NCBI GenBank assembly: GCA_004335835.1
Contig: RWJK01001948.1
Location: 1-39,384 of the forward strand
Direction of reading: 5' to 3'
Length of the DNA: 39,384 nucleotides
Source of the DNA: Scenedesmus sp. ARA3
Lineage: Eukaryota > Chlorophyta > Chlorophyceae > Sphaeropleales > Scenedesmaceae
The notes beneath the pieces are model-generated. The model made no database searches, was not told the DNA's origin, and saw only the letters and a list, made by a program, of their open reading frames with translations. Each line of letters opens with the position of its first letter. The stretch's first letter is position 1. Below are positions 23,061 to 34,720 of the stretch, piece after piece. Position numbers and translations under genes: made by a program.

Positions 23061-24540
23061 CGGCGGAGAGGCAGCTGATTGGCAGTGGATTGGCTTGCAA
23101 TTGGCAGTGGATTGGCTTGCATTAGACTTTCAGCTGCAGGCCCTGCAGCTAAGGGATGAGTAGGGTTTAGATCATTGCAGGTGTGGCTTGGCAATGCAGG
23201 GGGAGTGTGCATGTACAGGGCAGGCTGGTGGTGGATGCAGGCGGTGTGTATGGCTGTGGGCGTGTTGTTGCTGTTGTTGGACCGGTCTTCCTGCAGGGAA
23301 GTGCATGGCGCACTTGGTCGCTTGGTCCGCAGCTGGTGGTTTTGGCATCACGATGATTCAAAGCACGCGTTAGCTACTAGCTTAGTAAGTAGAGTAGGCT
23401 GGCCAGTTTGTTCCGGGTCACATGCATGCTGCAGTGCGAGAGCATTTACAGCATGAGCAGCGTGTATGTTGGTGACTGCAGGCGCCTGAAGATAGCAGCA
23501 TGCAACGTTATCTTCAATGAGTGGTGATGCATGATTTCAAGCTGCATCTTTTGGGCATAGACAAAGCAGCGAAGGCCAGGGGTGTGTGCTGGCCAGCCTG
23601 CTGGATGATTATGCGCTGCAACATGAGTAACGGGCCAGTCCGTCTTCCTATTGTGATGGTTCTCAGCCGGCGTGTATGAAGTTCGGCCGCCAGACAACAG
23701 CAGCTGTTGGCAACCATTTGAGTACACCTGCAGTGCTGTCGCTGTTGGTTCGAATGAATCAGCAGCTTGTGCTGCGTGAGTATACCAGCATGCAAATACT
23801 GTGATGCTGCATCTGGTTGCGGGCATGGCTGCGTGCATGGCCCAAGGCGTCATCTGGTGGTGCTGCAAGCAAGTGTCGCTGCAAGTTGCAGCTGTGTTGT
23901 GCCTGCCTGCACATGATGGCTTTCACGAAGCAGCACTGCTGCCTGGCAGGCCTGTGGCCGTGTGATGCAGGAAAATTGAATGCAAGCGACAGGAATCAAA
24001 ATACGGACATGCTGGGTTGTTGCCACAGCTTACTGACGAACTTCATGGATCGGTGTCACGCCAGGTTGGCAGCAGCCTGCTCTGTCACTGCAACAAAGGT
24101 GGTCGCAGCCGCAGCAGACTGGTAGCTCAACTGGCTTTACAGATCATTCAACACGTAATGCCTCTTTGTACAGCCCTTACATGCGATCAACTTGAAGAAT
24201 CACAGGCTGTCAGCGCTTCAGAAGCGATCCTCTCTGCGATGGAATGGTCAAACAACAGGCAGTCAAACGCCACGTCTCCCATAAACGTACATCGAAGGCA
24301 TATAGGTGCACGTTGAACACCTTGGAATGATTTAACGCCAACCAATGCGTCTGTCAAGGCAAGAGATAAATCAATCCGCGCAGAGACGCATTTAGCTGAG
24401 GTCACGCTCTTGACACGCTCGTAAACGTGGTGGTAGGAGTCTTAACAAAGCTTTTGGTGGATCAGGCATCATACATGGGCACGCTTCCGGTTTAGCACGG
24501 TTAAACCTGGTCTACCAGATCTTGGCCTGCCCTCTATCAA
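22452..24540. other. Intergenic: duplicated exon tails, then nothing recognised
   Basis: Up to about 23060 the sequence is the downstream part of the terminal-exon array plus short direct repeats of a GCAGTGGATTGGCTTGCA motif (22507-22524 and 23080-23125). From 23130 to 24540 I see no exon, RNA gene or mobile element on either strand. Confidence 0.4.
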
Positions 24541-24623
24541 AGTGAGCGAATTACCAGAGGCCGTCACCCTTGTGAGCATCATCAGCCAATTCCGGGTCAC
24601 ATCTGAGCAGCAAACCAGCAAAA
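24541..24623 (+). promoter_or_regulatory. Conserved 5' flank of psbP copy 1
   Basis: About 85 bp directly before the ATG are shared with 28655-28737 before copy 2; the last 45 bp are identical. A CCAAT motif lies at 24586-24590 (28700-28704 in copy 2). It is close enough to the ATG that it may be within the 5' UTR. Confidence 0.55.
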
Positions 24624-27327
24624 ATGGCTCTGCTGAACAAGACCAAGATGCAGGTTGCCGCAAAGGCCACCAGCCAGCGTGCCGCCTTCGTGCGCGCACC
24701 AGTGGTGGTCCGCGCTCAGAAGCAGGTTCAGGAGGCTGAGGTGGTGCGTGCCTGGCTCTGCAGGCAGAAGTGGACCTGCCTTGTGCTCGCAGCAGGGACA
24801 CGCTGGAACCTGGAGCAGTCGCGTGACAGATCGATAATGCTGATGTTCAACAATAGAAACGTTTTATTGTATTGACAGCACACTGGCGTGCAATGCGTGT
24901 TCAGCTGGGCACAGCAACTGATGGCACAATCGTCACTGCTTGCAGACCCGCCGTGCAGCCATCGGCATGCTGGCTGGCGTTGCCGCTCTGGCAGGCCAGG
25001 TTGCCCCATCTCAGGCTGGCTATGGTGATGCCGCCAACGTGTTCGGCAAGGTCACCAACAAGTCCGGTAGGTCCCGGCAGCAGCAGCAGGACACCTTGGG
25101 GGTACAGGGATCAATCCGGCATCTGGAAGCCCAATCAACGCAGCTGGCAGTAACTATAGTGCCATTCAGATTCATAGCAACGATCAGTAGGCTGTCCTGC
25201 AAGCTAAAGGCTTGCAGCGCATTGGATCTTGAGACAGCAGTAAAGCTGTAGATCCGGCTCTAGCAGCGCAACCGCCTGTCATGCCTCCTTCCTGGCAGCG
25301 TCCACTGTCCAGAACCACACACTGCTTAGCATCTGCTGCTGCATGCGTGCTTAGGACCAACTGTGCCGTGTTCCTCTTGCCGCCTTTGTGTGCGTCTGCA
25401 CCCGCGCTGCACCCTGCTGCTGCTGCGCTCAGGCTTTGTGCCCTACTCCGGCGAGGGCTTTGCGCTGCTGCTGCCCTCCAAGTGGAACCCCTCCAAGGAG
25501 CAGGACTTCCCCGGCACTGTGCTGAGGTGAGGGCCAGGAGCAGCAGCAGCAGCACCGGTATGAGCTACTGCTGAGTCCAGCGCCGTTGAATGCAGCGTTG
25601 ACAGCAGTGCGCAGCGACAGCGTAACACATGCAGCAGCCGCAATACTAACAGCAGCGTCCTTGCGCAATAAGCAGCTGAGCTGCTGAGGTACAGTATGGG
25701 GATGCAGTGACTAGCGAAGCGCTGTGCTGCAGTGGTTGCGCACTGTGCAGGGCGGTTTGCTTGCGCAGGGATAGCTTCATGCAAGCTACAGGTTGCGCGA
25801 CGGCAGATTATGGGTGCTGCCAGGCATAGCTCATGAAAGGACGCATCTGCCCCGCCACTGCTGCAGCTGCTGCACTCCTTTGTCTTGTCAGAATGCGCAC
25901 CTGCAGGTACCAGGACAACTTAACACCCTGCGTTTGTGTCTCACTCCTTGCTGCTGCTGTTGCTGCTGTTGCTGCTGCTTTTTTGTGGCTACCTGCTGCA
26001 CCCTGTGTTACAAATCCAAACAGGTACGAGGACAACTTCGATGCTGTGAACAACCTGACCATCCTTGCCCAGAACGCAGACAAGGGCTCCATTGACGGCT
26101 ACGGCTCGCCCGAGCAGTTCCTGGACAAGGTCGGCTACCTGCTGGGCAAGCAGACCTTCACAGGTGCGGACAGCTTTGTCATGTGTTATGTTACTACCGG
26201 CTTTTGTATGGTTCAGACATCATGAGAATTTGCAATGATCACCGTGGTTTGCCCAGAGTGTCTTATATAATTGTGAATAGTGCTGGCTTGGCGGTGGCAG
26301 CAGCTCAGCACAGTCGTGCGCTCGGCACACCTAGCTGGCATCAGTAGACTTTGCCCCAGCAACGGTTTGGCTGCAAAGGGGTTGCTGGCCCGGCATGAAC
26401 ATGATGGTCAGCATGTGTGTTTTGCCCCTGGATTGCATGTGTGTGGTGCTGGATGTGTTGGGTGCGGCACCAAATGCTGACATACATCGGTGACAGCAGC
26501 ATGTGGCAAGACCAGACCAGCAGGATTAGCGAAGCTGCCGCAGTGAGTGCAGATGCCTCCTATCCTGTAGTTGAAGTGCGCAGCCTGTGAACAGCTGCTG
26601 ACTCCTCTGGCTGCTGCTGCTGCAATGCGTGCTGCTGTGTTGCCCCGCAGGCGAGTCCATCTCCGAGGGTGGCTTTGCCGCCAACCGCGTGTCTGCTGCC
26701 TCCCTGCTGGACGTGAGCGAGGACACCGACAAGAAGGGCAAGAAGTACTACAAGTACGAGCTGCTTGTGCGCTCAGGTGAGGCAACCGGCTGTCATCGGG
26801 TTTGGATCGTCTGTCCTGCTCATGTCAGAGCTGTTGGCAGGCAGATGCGGACTGTTGGCTGAGGGACCGGTTGTTGCAAAGCACTGTAACTGTATGTTTT
26901 TTCGCTGCTGGTAGAGCTGCCTAGGGCAGTTGGCAGGGTGAACATGTCTGGTAAATCTTGGAGCATTACAGCTTTCGAGGGGGATGTCCTAGCCAGCAGT
27001 AGGCGATGTGCTGCCAAGCAGCAAGCTGATTGGCAATGACTGGCAGACAGCAGAAGGCACACGCAGGCAGCACGCACAGAGCCGAACGACACTTGCAAGT
27101 GTGGTGCAGCGTTGGACCTCTATCATACATGCTGCTGACTGACACCTTGCTTTCGCGCGTGCTTTGCTACAGGTGACGGCAATGAGGGCGGCCGCCACGT
27201 GCTGGTTGGTGCCACCGTCAGCGGCGGCAAGCTGTGGATCATCAAGGTGCAGGCCGGCGACAAGAGGTGGTTCAAGGGCACAAAGAAGGAGGCCATGGGC
27301 AGCTTCAACAGCTTCACCGTGGCCTAA
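24624..27327 (+). CDS. PSBP: Photosystem II oxygen-evolving enhancer protein 2 (PsbP), copy 1
   Basis: Exons: 24624-24743, 24946-25066, 25433-25526, 26024-26163, 26651-26776 and 27173-27327; 756 nt encode 251 residues, all phases compatible. PsbP is the 23-kDa extrinsic protein on the lumenal face of photosystem II that retains calcium and chloride at the manganese cluster. Residues 1-40 form a Ser/Ala/Lys/Arg-rich chloroplast transit peptide. Exon 2 then encodes [18 protein letters not shown], a twin-Arg thylakoid transfer signal, cut probably before [11 protein letters not shown]. The mature part shows the PsbP blocks [62 protein letters not shown] and the C-terminal RWFKG(T)[11 protein letters not shown]. 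Length fits the green-algal protein. The donor of exon 1 could be GTGGTG three bases earlier; GTGCGT is better. Copy 2 follows in tandem. Confidence 0.96.
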
Positions 27328-28654
27328 GCGTTACACATCAGTGTTATGACAATGTTATAACAATGTTGTGCGACACTTGGTGGCGGCGTGGCTTGTTGGT
27401 GCTGGATGGGACTTGTGTGTTTGTGTTTGGTACTGTCGTGCGTTGTAGCTGTAGGCTGTGCGGCGGTTGTGCAAGGAGATGCGCCTGGGCTGTTCACGGC
27501 TGCGATGCTGCGCCTTACAACCCGTGATAGGCAGCAGAACCTCACAGCCAGCTGCATGCGTCAGGTGGAGAAGCAGTTTGCAAAACCGCATGGCGTGGAG
27601 CAAGGGCGAGAGGTTGTCTCTGCTTGTACATCACATCAGCATAGCTTGAAGGTGCGCAGCTATGCATTTACCAACGTCCTTTGGGACTTGGAGTCGTATA
27701 TATCGTCCTTTTACATCAGCGTGCTGCGCTTTTGCACAGCAGCCAGTTTTTCCTGCATTGGGCCCACTGGCCTGGTAGTAACTCGGGTGTGTGCAGCAGC
27801 ACTGCTGATAGGTGTTGGGCCAGGCAGCTGAGAAGAGGCCTGTGTCATTCGCTGCAAGGCAGCCTTTTGGTTGTCTGTGCAGCAGCCCCTCAGAGGTAAC
27901 ACTCTGAACCAGATGAGACCCTTGGGCTTCTGCTGCGCGGTTCCGTGTGGTTCAACAACTTAGAAGTTTCAAGCCACCTGGGAGCTGCGTGCCGCAAAGG
28001 GCGCAAACAGGTGCAAAAGAGCCATGTGCACCTTGACATGGTTTTGGGAGTCCGTTCAAGCAATCTCAATGAAAATGCAAATGAGCAGCAAATCTCGAAA
28101 TGAAACAGTCAGTGAAACGACAGTAGCACCCTTCCTGCAACTCATAGTACAGCAGCAAGCAGCAGCGGACATGAGCTGGCTCGAGGGGTCAAAAGCTGGA
28201 TGCAGCCGATTGACAGCATTTGCTGACTTCCTTACTGAAGACCAGATACGAACTACAGCAGAATTACGTGTGTGGTAACAGCTGGCACGCCTAACAGAAT
28301 GCATGCTGCTGCTGCCCGATGCGCCCAGCGCCGCAGCAGCTGATGGGGCGGCCCAGGGGTGTTGCTGTCTGACTGGTAGCTGCATTATACATCACCAATT
28401 TGTTGATCTGATGATGCTTTATCGGGTGTTGCACGTACAGAGCAGTCCCTAAAAGGGGGTAGCAGCAGTGCCTCCAGGTTGCCAGGTGACCGTTTTATCA
28501 TCTCACCGAGATGCAGTAGGGGTGGTGTCAGATGTTAATTGTTGAAACTTTCAGTGAAACGTCGGAAAGGCAACCTGATTTTTTGACCGCTGCCTGTTTG
28601 GACCGCTGCCTGCATGGAACCCTTTTAGGAATGGTTCAACCCTGCCTCTATCAA
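27328..28654. other. 3' UTR of psbP copy 1 and spacer
   Basis: The first 200 bp or so after the stop are clearly related to the sequence after copy 2, including the shared block GTGGCGTGGCTTGTTGGTGC. The TGTAA used after copy 2 reads TGCAA here (near 27467). Beyond 27560 I see no gene. Confidence 0.5.
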
Positions 28655-28737
28655 TGCGAGCGAATCGCCAGGGCCCGTTACCCTTGTGAACACGATCAGC
28701 CAATTCCGGGTCACATCTGAGCAGCAAACCAGCAAAA
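28655..28737 (+). promoter_or_regulatory. Conserved 5' flank of psbP copy 2
   Basis: Counterpart of 24541-24623, with CCAAT at 28700-28704. Divergence begins upstream of about 28650, which marks the left end of the duplicated unit. Confidence 0.5.
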
Positions 28738-31661
28738 ATGGCTCTGCTGAGCAAGACCAAGATGCAGGTTGCCGCGAAGGCCACCAGCCAGCGTGCCGCC
28801 TTCGTGCGTGCACCAGTGGTGGTCCGCGCTCAAAAGCAGGCTCAGGAGGCTGAGGTGGTGCGTGCCTGGCTCCGCAGGCAGCAGCGGACCTGCCCTGTGC
28901 TCGCAGCAGGGAGATGCTGGGACCTGGAGCAGCCACGTGACAGATAGAATGCTGGTTTAATACAATAGATGTAGATTGTATATGTTGACAGCACACTGGC
29001 GTGCAATGCGTGCCCAGCTTGGCACAGCAGCTGAGAGAACAATCGTCACTGCTTGCAGACCCGCCGTGCAGCCATCGGCATGCTGGCTGGCGTTGCCGCT
29101 CTGGCAGGCCAGGTTGCCCCATCTCAGGCTGGCTATGGTGATGCCGCCAACGTGTTCGGCAAGGTCACCAACAAGTCCGGTAGGTCTCGGCAGCAGCAGC
29201 AGGACACCTTGGGGGTGTTGGGATCAATTCGGCATGTGCAAGTCCAATCAACGCAGCTGGAAGTAACTTTAGAGACACTCAGGTGCATAGCAACGATCAC
29301 TGGGCCGTCCTGCAAGCTATGGGCTTGCAGCGCATTGGATCTTGAGACAGCAGTACAGCTGTAGATCCGGCTCTAGCAGCGCAACCGCCTGTCCTGCCTT
29401 TCCTTGCAGCACGCACCTTCCAGAAACAGCAATGCACTGTCAATCACACACCTCAGCAGGAGCAGCTTCACCAAGCGTCATGCACCTGCTGCAGCGTGTC
29501 TTCCCAGGACTCCCCCACTGCCTCTTCGTCTTTCCTGCAAACTCCTGCTGGTGTCCTGCCGCCTTGTGTTTCAGGCTTTGTGCCCTACTCCGGCGAGGGC
29601 TTTGCGCTGCTGCTGCCCGCCAAGTGGAACCCCTCCAAGGAGCAGGACTTCCCCGGCACCGTGCTCAGGTGAGGGCCAGCACGTTTCTTATTCGATTGCG
29701 CGGAGTGGCTGTCACTGCTTCAAAGACAGTTAAAGATACCTAGGCAGATATTGTTACACGACCAGGACTTGCCCGGCAAGGTGGTGCTCAGGTGAGCGCC
29801 AGCAGCAGCAGCAGGTCAGGTCAGCGCAGCGCTTTTGGCACTGCCTGCTGCTGTGCATCGGGTGAGCATCGTGCAGGCATATAGCAAGGGAGAGCGGCAA
29901 TTTTGCATACGGTTCTAGCACTTTATGCTTCGTGCAGCAGTTGCCGAGGCTGCCTAGCTGATATGCGGTGCAGCGACAGTGCTGCAGCGTTGGCGTGCTG
30001 TGCTGGGAGATGCGCGTGCACATACAGAATGCATGTATGCTTGCGCCAGTATGCTTGCGCGACCTGTCTTGGGCGGTTGCGCCCCATTTCATCCTTCGCC
30101 TGTGCACAGCAAAGCCTGCCGGCAGTCACCATTCGTGAAAGCTTGCATATCATCTTATGCTGTCGCTCTTGTCCTCCTTGCTGCTGCTCTGTGGCTTCCT
30201 GCTGCACCCTATGTTACAAATCCTGTTACAAACAGGTACGAGGACAACTTCGATGCTGTGAACAACCTGACCGTCCTGTGCCAGACGGCAGACAAGGGCT
30301 CCATTGACGGCTACGGCTCACCCGAGCAGTTCCTGGACAAGGTCGGCTACCTGTTCGGCAAGCAGACCTTCACAGGTGCGATAGGGTGGATGCTGTGGTA
30401 GTTCCCAAATACATTCATGCAAAGCAGTCACATGTTTCGTGTTAGTATGGGCGGCAGTGCCCTGAGAGTTGCCAGCAGCTGGTTTGGTATCAGCAGGCTG
30501 ACATGTGACCTGGCTCAGGTGCAGATGCTGTGACCAGGTGGCTGACACTGTATCTGGTGTTGTACGCATCAGCAGTGGCAGCACTGCAGCAGGTTGTTTG
30601 GCCCAGCATAGGTTCACCAGCAGTGCCGGCCAGTGCACGTGGTCAGTGTAAACAGCATGACTGCAAAATCTCACTGGCCGACATACACACCAGCAGGGGT
30701 ATGGCACCCAAAGGAGCAGTTGCTGACACGTTCTGTGTCCCCAGACACGCTCTGCACATTTCTCATGCTGACACCCTGCGCAACGTGTACCGCTGTCGTG
30801 CCTCACGCTCTTTTAATCACCCGCAGGCGAGTCCATCTCCGAGGGTGGCTTTGCCGCCAACCGCGTGTCCGCTGCCTCCCTGCTGGATGTGAGTGAGGAC
30901 ACCGACAAGAAGGGCAAGAAGTACTACAAGTACGAGCTGCTTGTGCGCTCAGGTGAGGCAACCGGCCTGCATTTGATGTTGGCGTTGATGGCGTGGTTGT
31001 GGTGTGTTTAGTGGGCACCGAGACAAGACGGGCAAGAAGCACTACAAGTATGAGCTGCTCGTGCGCTCAGGGGAGCCAGAGGTGACAGGCGGGTGCCGGC
31101 ATGCCGGCAGCCAGCATTGGGCAGCTGGTGACAGGGGAGGCAGTCCAATGCTTGCAACAGCGGCTCACCAGCAGGAGTTGTGGAGCAGTTATTCCGATTT
31201 CAAATGATCACATGGTCTTGATTTAGCGGTGCGCTCATCTTGGGGTAGCCCAGATCTCCATCAGGACAGGTGGTGTGTCATGGCCACCCCTACATGAGCA
31301 CATTGCCGGCTGGCTTGAACATGCTTTTCCACACAACAGCACACATTGTCAGATGGTGCAACTCTCACCACAGCATGCGGCGTCTGTTCAACGAGCTCTG
31401 CTGCTGAGGTGCAGCACCACTTCCTGTCCCTGCCAACACTCTTCTTCTTGCATCACACCAACTAAGCACATGTTGCTGCTGCTTCTGCTGCTGTTGCCGC
31501 CCGCAGCTGACGGTGATGAGGGCGGCCGCCACCAGCTGATCGGTGCCACCGTGAGCGGCGGCAAGCTGTGGATAATCAAGATTCAGGCCGGCGACAAGAG
31601 GTGGTTCAAGGGCACAAAGAAGGAGGCCATGGGCAGCTTCAACAGCTTCACCGTGGCTTAA
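28738..31661 (+). CDS. PSBP: Photosystem II oxygen-evolving enhancer protein 2 (PsbP), copy 2
   Basis: Exons: 28738-28857, 29059-29179, 29575-29668, 30236-30375, 30827-30952 and 31507-31661. Every exon has exactly the length of its partner in copy 1, encoding 251 residues. I count 12 amino-acid differences from copy 1: two in the transit peptide and ten in the mature part, such as S to A in LLLPAKW, the change to [12 protein letters not shown] for YLL, and [14 protein letters not shown] for [14 protein letters not shown]. The twin-Arg lumenal signal is identical. In the last exon copy 2 has the sequence closer to the Chlamydomonas protein as I recall it. Both copies look intact and functional. 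Introns 1 and 2 are also conserved with copy 1, while introns 3-5 are largely unrelated. Confidence 0.96.
29755..29800 (+). repeat. Copy of psbP copy 2 exon 3 end with donor
   Basis: An imperfect repeat of the 3' end of exon 3 (CAGGACTTCCCCGGCA...GTGCTCAG plus GTGAG) lies about 105 bp downstream in intron 3. The CCCGGCAAGGTGGTG change adds bases and would break the protein. Confidence 0.7.
31008..31085 (+). repeat. Copy of psbP copy 2 exon 5 end
   Basis: The stretch encoding DK(T)[14 protein letters not shown] repeats the 3' end of exon 5 (about 30900-30955), about 120 bp downstream in intron 5. Its donor is altered to GGGGAG, so it should not splice. Confidence 0.75.
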
Positions 31662-31829
31662 GCGTTACATAACAGCGTTATGACAATGTTGTAACACAGT
31701 TGTGTGATGCGCTGGTGCGCTTGGTGGTCGGCTGCGTTGAGGTGGCGTGGCTTGTTGGTGCTGGATGGGACTTATGTGTTTGTGTTTGGTACTGTACGGT
31801 CGTGGTAGCTGTAGGCTGTTCGGCGCTTG

Positions 31830-31834
31830 TGTAA
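31830..31834 (+). terminator. TGTAA polyadenylation signal, psbP copy 2
   Basis: TGTAA, 169 nt after the stop, in sequence shared with the copy 1 flank where it reads TGCAA. Another TGTAA lies only about 27 nt after the stop (around 31688) and seems too close. Confidence 0.5.
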
Positions 31835-32355
31835 AGGAGTGCGCCTCGGCTTCTTTTTTTTTTGCGCCTTGGCTGTTCACGGCTGCGGTGTAGAGCAACC
31901 AGGTGAGACTGCTGCGCTTTCGCTGCACTACTCTTTTTTTTAGAGTCACCTTGAAGCTGAGCTGCGATGTATGACCTGCGTGCACGTTTAATATCTTATT
32001 AATAAGCTGCGAGGCACGATGGGGGAAAACAGGTGCACAACGGTGACACCCAGTGTCGCAGACATGCCAGCATAAAAGTGCAGCTCAACTTTACCACTAT
32101 CTTGTTGTAAAAAGCCAACAGGTTGTATCCCACCATGCCAATAGCTGTCAGCCTTTCGATCTTCAGCCCGGCCTGCAGCAATGTGCATGATCAAGATGTG
32201 GATGTCAGTTGCTGGTTAGGGTTTTTGCACATACCACCTAGCAGCGCTGTCTTGTGTGTGCCACGTTGCCAGGATGTTTCGTTTGCAAGTCACACCAGAC
32301 CTGTAACTGCTTGTGGCGTGATCAACAGCTGATTTGACAGAAAGAGTGCAGTAGT

Positions 32356-32520
32356 TCAATTGTACTGCTTGAGCAGCTGCGACTGTGCAAATCGGCCGCT
32401 CGCAATCTTCGACAAGGCATGAACAGCGATCCGTAGCTGCTCTGCGAGCTTTCTCGTCTTAGCCACATCGGTGCCAACGGCAACGATGGAGTCCAGCCAA
32501 GACAGGTGTGCTTCCCTCGG
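32356..32520 (-). other. Possible terminal exon of an unidentified minus-strand gene
   Basis: An open frame without a start codon ends at TGA (32356-32358). Its product is helical and well mixed (LDSIVAVGTDVAKTRKLAEQ, then ALSKIASGRFAQSQ), unlike the repeat-driven frames elsewhere. A CTAAT branch-point-like motif lies just upstream, but acceptor choice is unclear. Any upstream exon would overlap the start of the aminotransferase-like gene on the other strand. It may be chance. Confidence 0.22.
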
Positions 32521-32603
32521 TTCACCAAGGAAGCCGTGAATACAATCATAAGATTAGCAAGCGCATCGATTAATAGCTCAGCTCTGTCTACGGCACCTGA
32601 TCA

Positions 32604-34689
32604 ATGCAGCTCGTTAGCAGCAAGCAACCCTATCTCAGCTGCTCCACAGCTATGCGCCGAACAGCACGCATCAGGCCTGGGCAGATTCATCAAAACGGCA
32701 CTTCGTTCAATCAGCAACGTGCTTTTGTTCGTTCCTGCAGGCAGGCCAGCAAGGAGGTAGACAAGTACTGCATCAACTGCTGGTCTGGGCCGCGATGCTG
32801 CAGCACCAGCCTCATGTATGCCTTTGCGCAGCGCAACGACACGCAGGCAAGCACCAGTGGCTGATGACACTGATTAGATGTGGGGTGATTTACCTGCAGC
32901 TACTGACCGCCAGTGTTATACTTGGCAATGAGCTGCTGAGCTAGCTGGCACCAAACAACCCTAGCAGTACAGATGGTGCTGCAGATGATGCTCAGCAGCA
33001 GTGCTGCGTTTCAGGCTGCAGCACAATGCTGGGTTGCAGCCGATGGTAGTTGCACATGTTTGTATCTGCAGTCCGCAGTCGCATGGTGCTGCAGTTGTGT
33101 GCAAGGCATGCGGACCTGCACGCCATGTGCACATAGCAGTTGACATACACGGTGCTTGGTCTGTTCCCGGAAGTTTGCTGTGTTTCCTGCTGTGTCTTTG
33201 TGTGTCCTGCAAGCAGTTGACTTTATGGTGCTTGGTCCTTGACGCTACAGAACTTCTGTGTGTCCTGCTGTGTCTCTGTGTGTGTCCTGCAAGCAGGTCA
33301 TGGATGAGCCGCTGTATGCCAGCTACCTGGCCATCACAGGTGAGCAGAGACGTGGGAGTGAGCCAGCAGCATGGAAGTGAACCAGGCAGCAGCAGCAGCC
33401 GCAGCAGAAGAAGCAGCAGCAGCAGCAACAGTTACCCGCTGTATGCCAGCTACCTGGCCATCACAGGTGCGCATCATGCACGGAGGTGAAGCAGCATCAG
33501 CAGCAGCAGCAGCATCATACAGCTGCACATGTGAAGCAGCTGCAACTGCACGCAAGGAGCAGTGACAAACCGCAGCCAGCAGCTGCAGCAGCCGCCACAA
33601 ATGCTTGCCATGCAGCTGGCGCCATGCGCGGAGCAGCAGCAGCAGCAGCAGCAGCTATGTCTCATTATCTTGTGCTGTGACTGCACATGCAAGTTTGGCA
33701 CACAAGCTGATCAACCAATGCAAGAACGTGCACGCATCCCAGCCTACACAATGCAGCAGCTGCTGCCGCTAGGTGCTGCGTGGTCTACAGGGACTTGGTG
33801 CTGTGTGCTCAGAAGGATCATGCTGACAAGGTGGCAGCTGGCATGCTGATAAAAACAATGTGTACCTGCTGCTGCTGCTGCCGCCAGGTGCTGCGCGGCC
33901 GTACAGGGACTTGGTGCTGTCTGCGCAAGAAAACAATGCACACAAGGTGGCAGCTGGTATCCTGGGCCCTCGCAGCAAGCCTGTGCTGTATGCTAAGCAC
34001 ATTGCGAAGCACAAAGTGGGGCTGAACCAGTCGCTGTGGCAGGGCGCGCAGCACGTGGTGCGTTGACGGCAGCCGCATGCTTGCCTTGCTTGTTTGGCTA
34101 TCCTCACATGTAGTTAGGTGGTTCTAGTTGAGTTCTGTGTTATTGCTTTGCATGCTGCAGCAGCGTGTGTGGGCTGTGCACTATATGCAGCCAGCATCCT
34201 GGGTCCTCGCAGCAAGTTTGTTCCTGGATATGTTAGCTCCTGCGACCTCTTCTCTGCTGCTGCTGCAGCTGCTGGTGCGCGAGCCATATGGCGTGGTGCA
34301 GTCCTGTTCCCTCCACTGACACATGGTGTGTTTGTTTCTGCATCCTCTCGTCAATGGCTGCAGCTGCTGGTGCGCGAGCCATATGGCGTGGTGCAGTCCT
34401 GTTCCCTCCACTGACACATGGTGTGTTTGTTTCTGCATCCTCTCGTCAATGGCTGCAGCTGCTGGTGCGTGAGCCGTACGGCGTGGTGCATTTCGTCTCC
34501 CTCCACTGACACATTGTGTGTTTGTTTCTGCATCCTCTTCACTGCTGTTGCAGCTGCTGGTGCGCGAGCCATATGGCGTGGTGCAGTCTTTCTCCAAGGT
34601 CATCCAGCCCTCACTGCTAGAGCTGGGCTATGGGGTGAGACAGCAGGGACAGCAGCGGGAGCAGCAGCAGCAACGGCAGCAGCCCCAGT

Positions 34690-34720
<31 letters not shown>

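Larger units (their letters stand above)
31662..32603. other. psbP copy 2 3' UTR and spacer
   Basis: The first 230 bp or so are 3' UTR-like and related to the copy 1 flank, with TGTAA at 31830-31834. Two T-rich runs follow at about 31851-31862 and 31933-31940. From 32000 to 32600 there is no gene I can name. One minus-strand open stretch at 32356-32520 looks protein-like and is listed separately. Confidence 0.45.

Noticed and set aside
34269..34553. Decoy exon starts as mutually exclusive exons
   Set aside because: The first three copies reach a stop after about 40 bp and have no donor, so they cannot replace exon 4.
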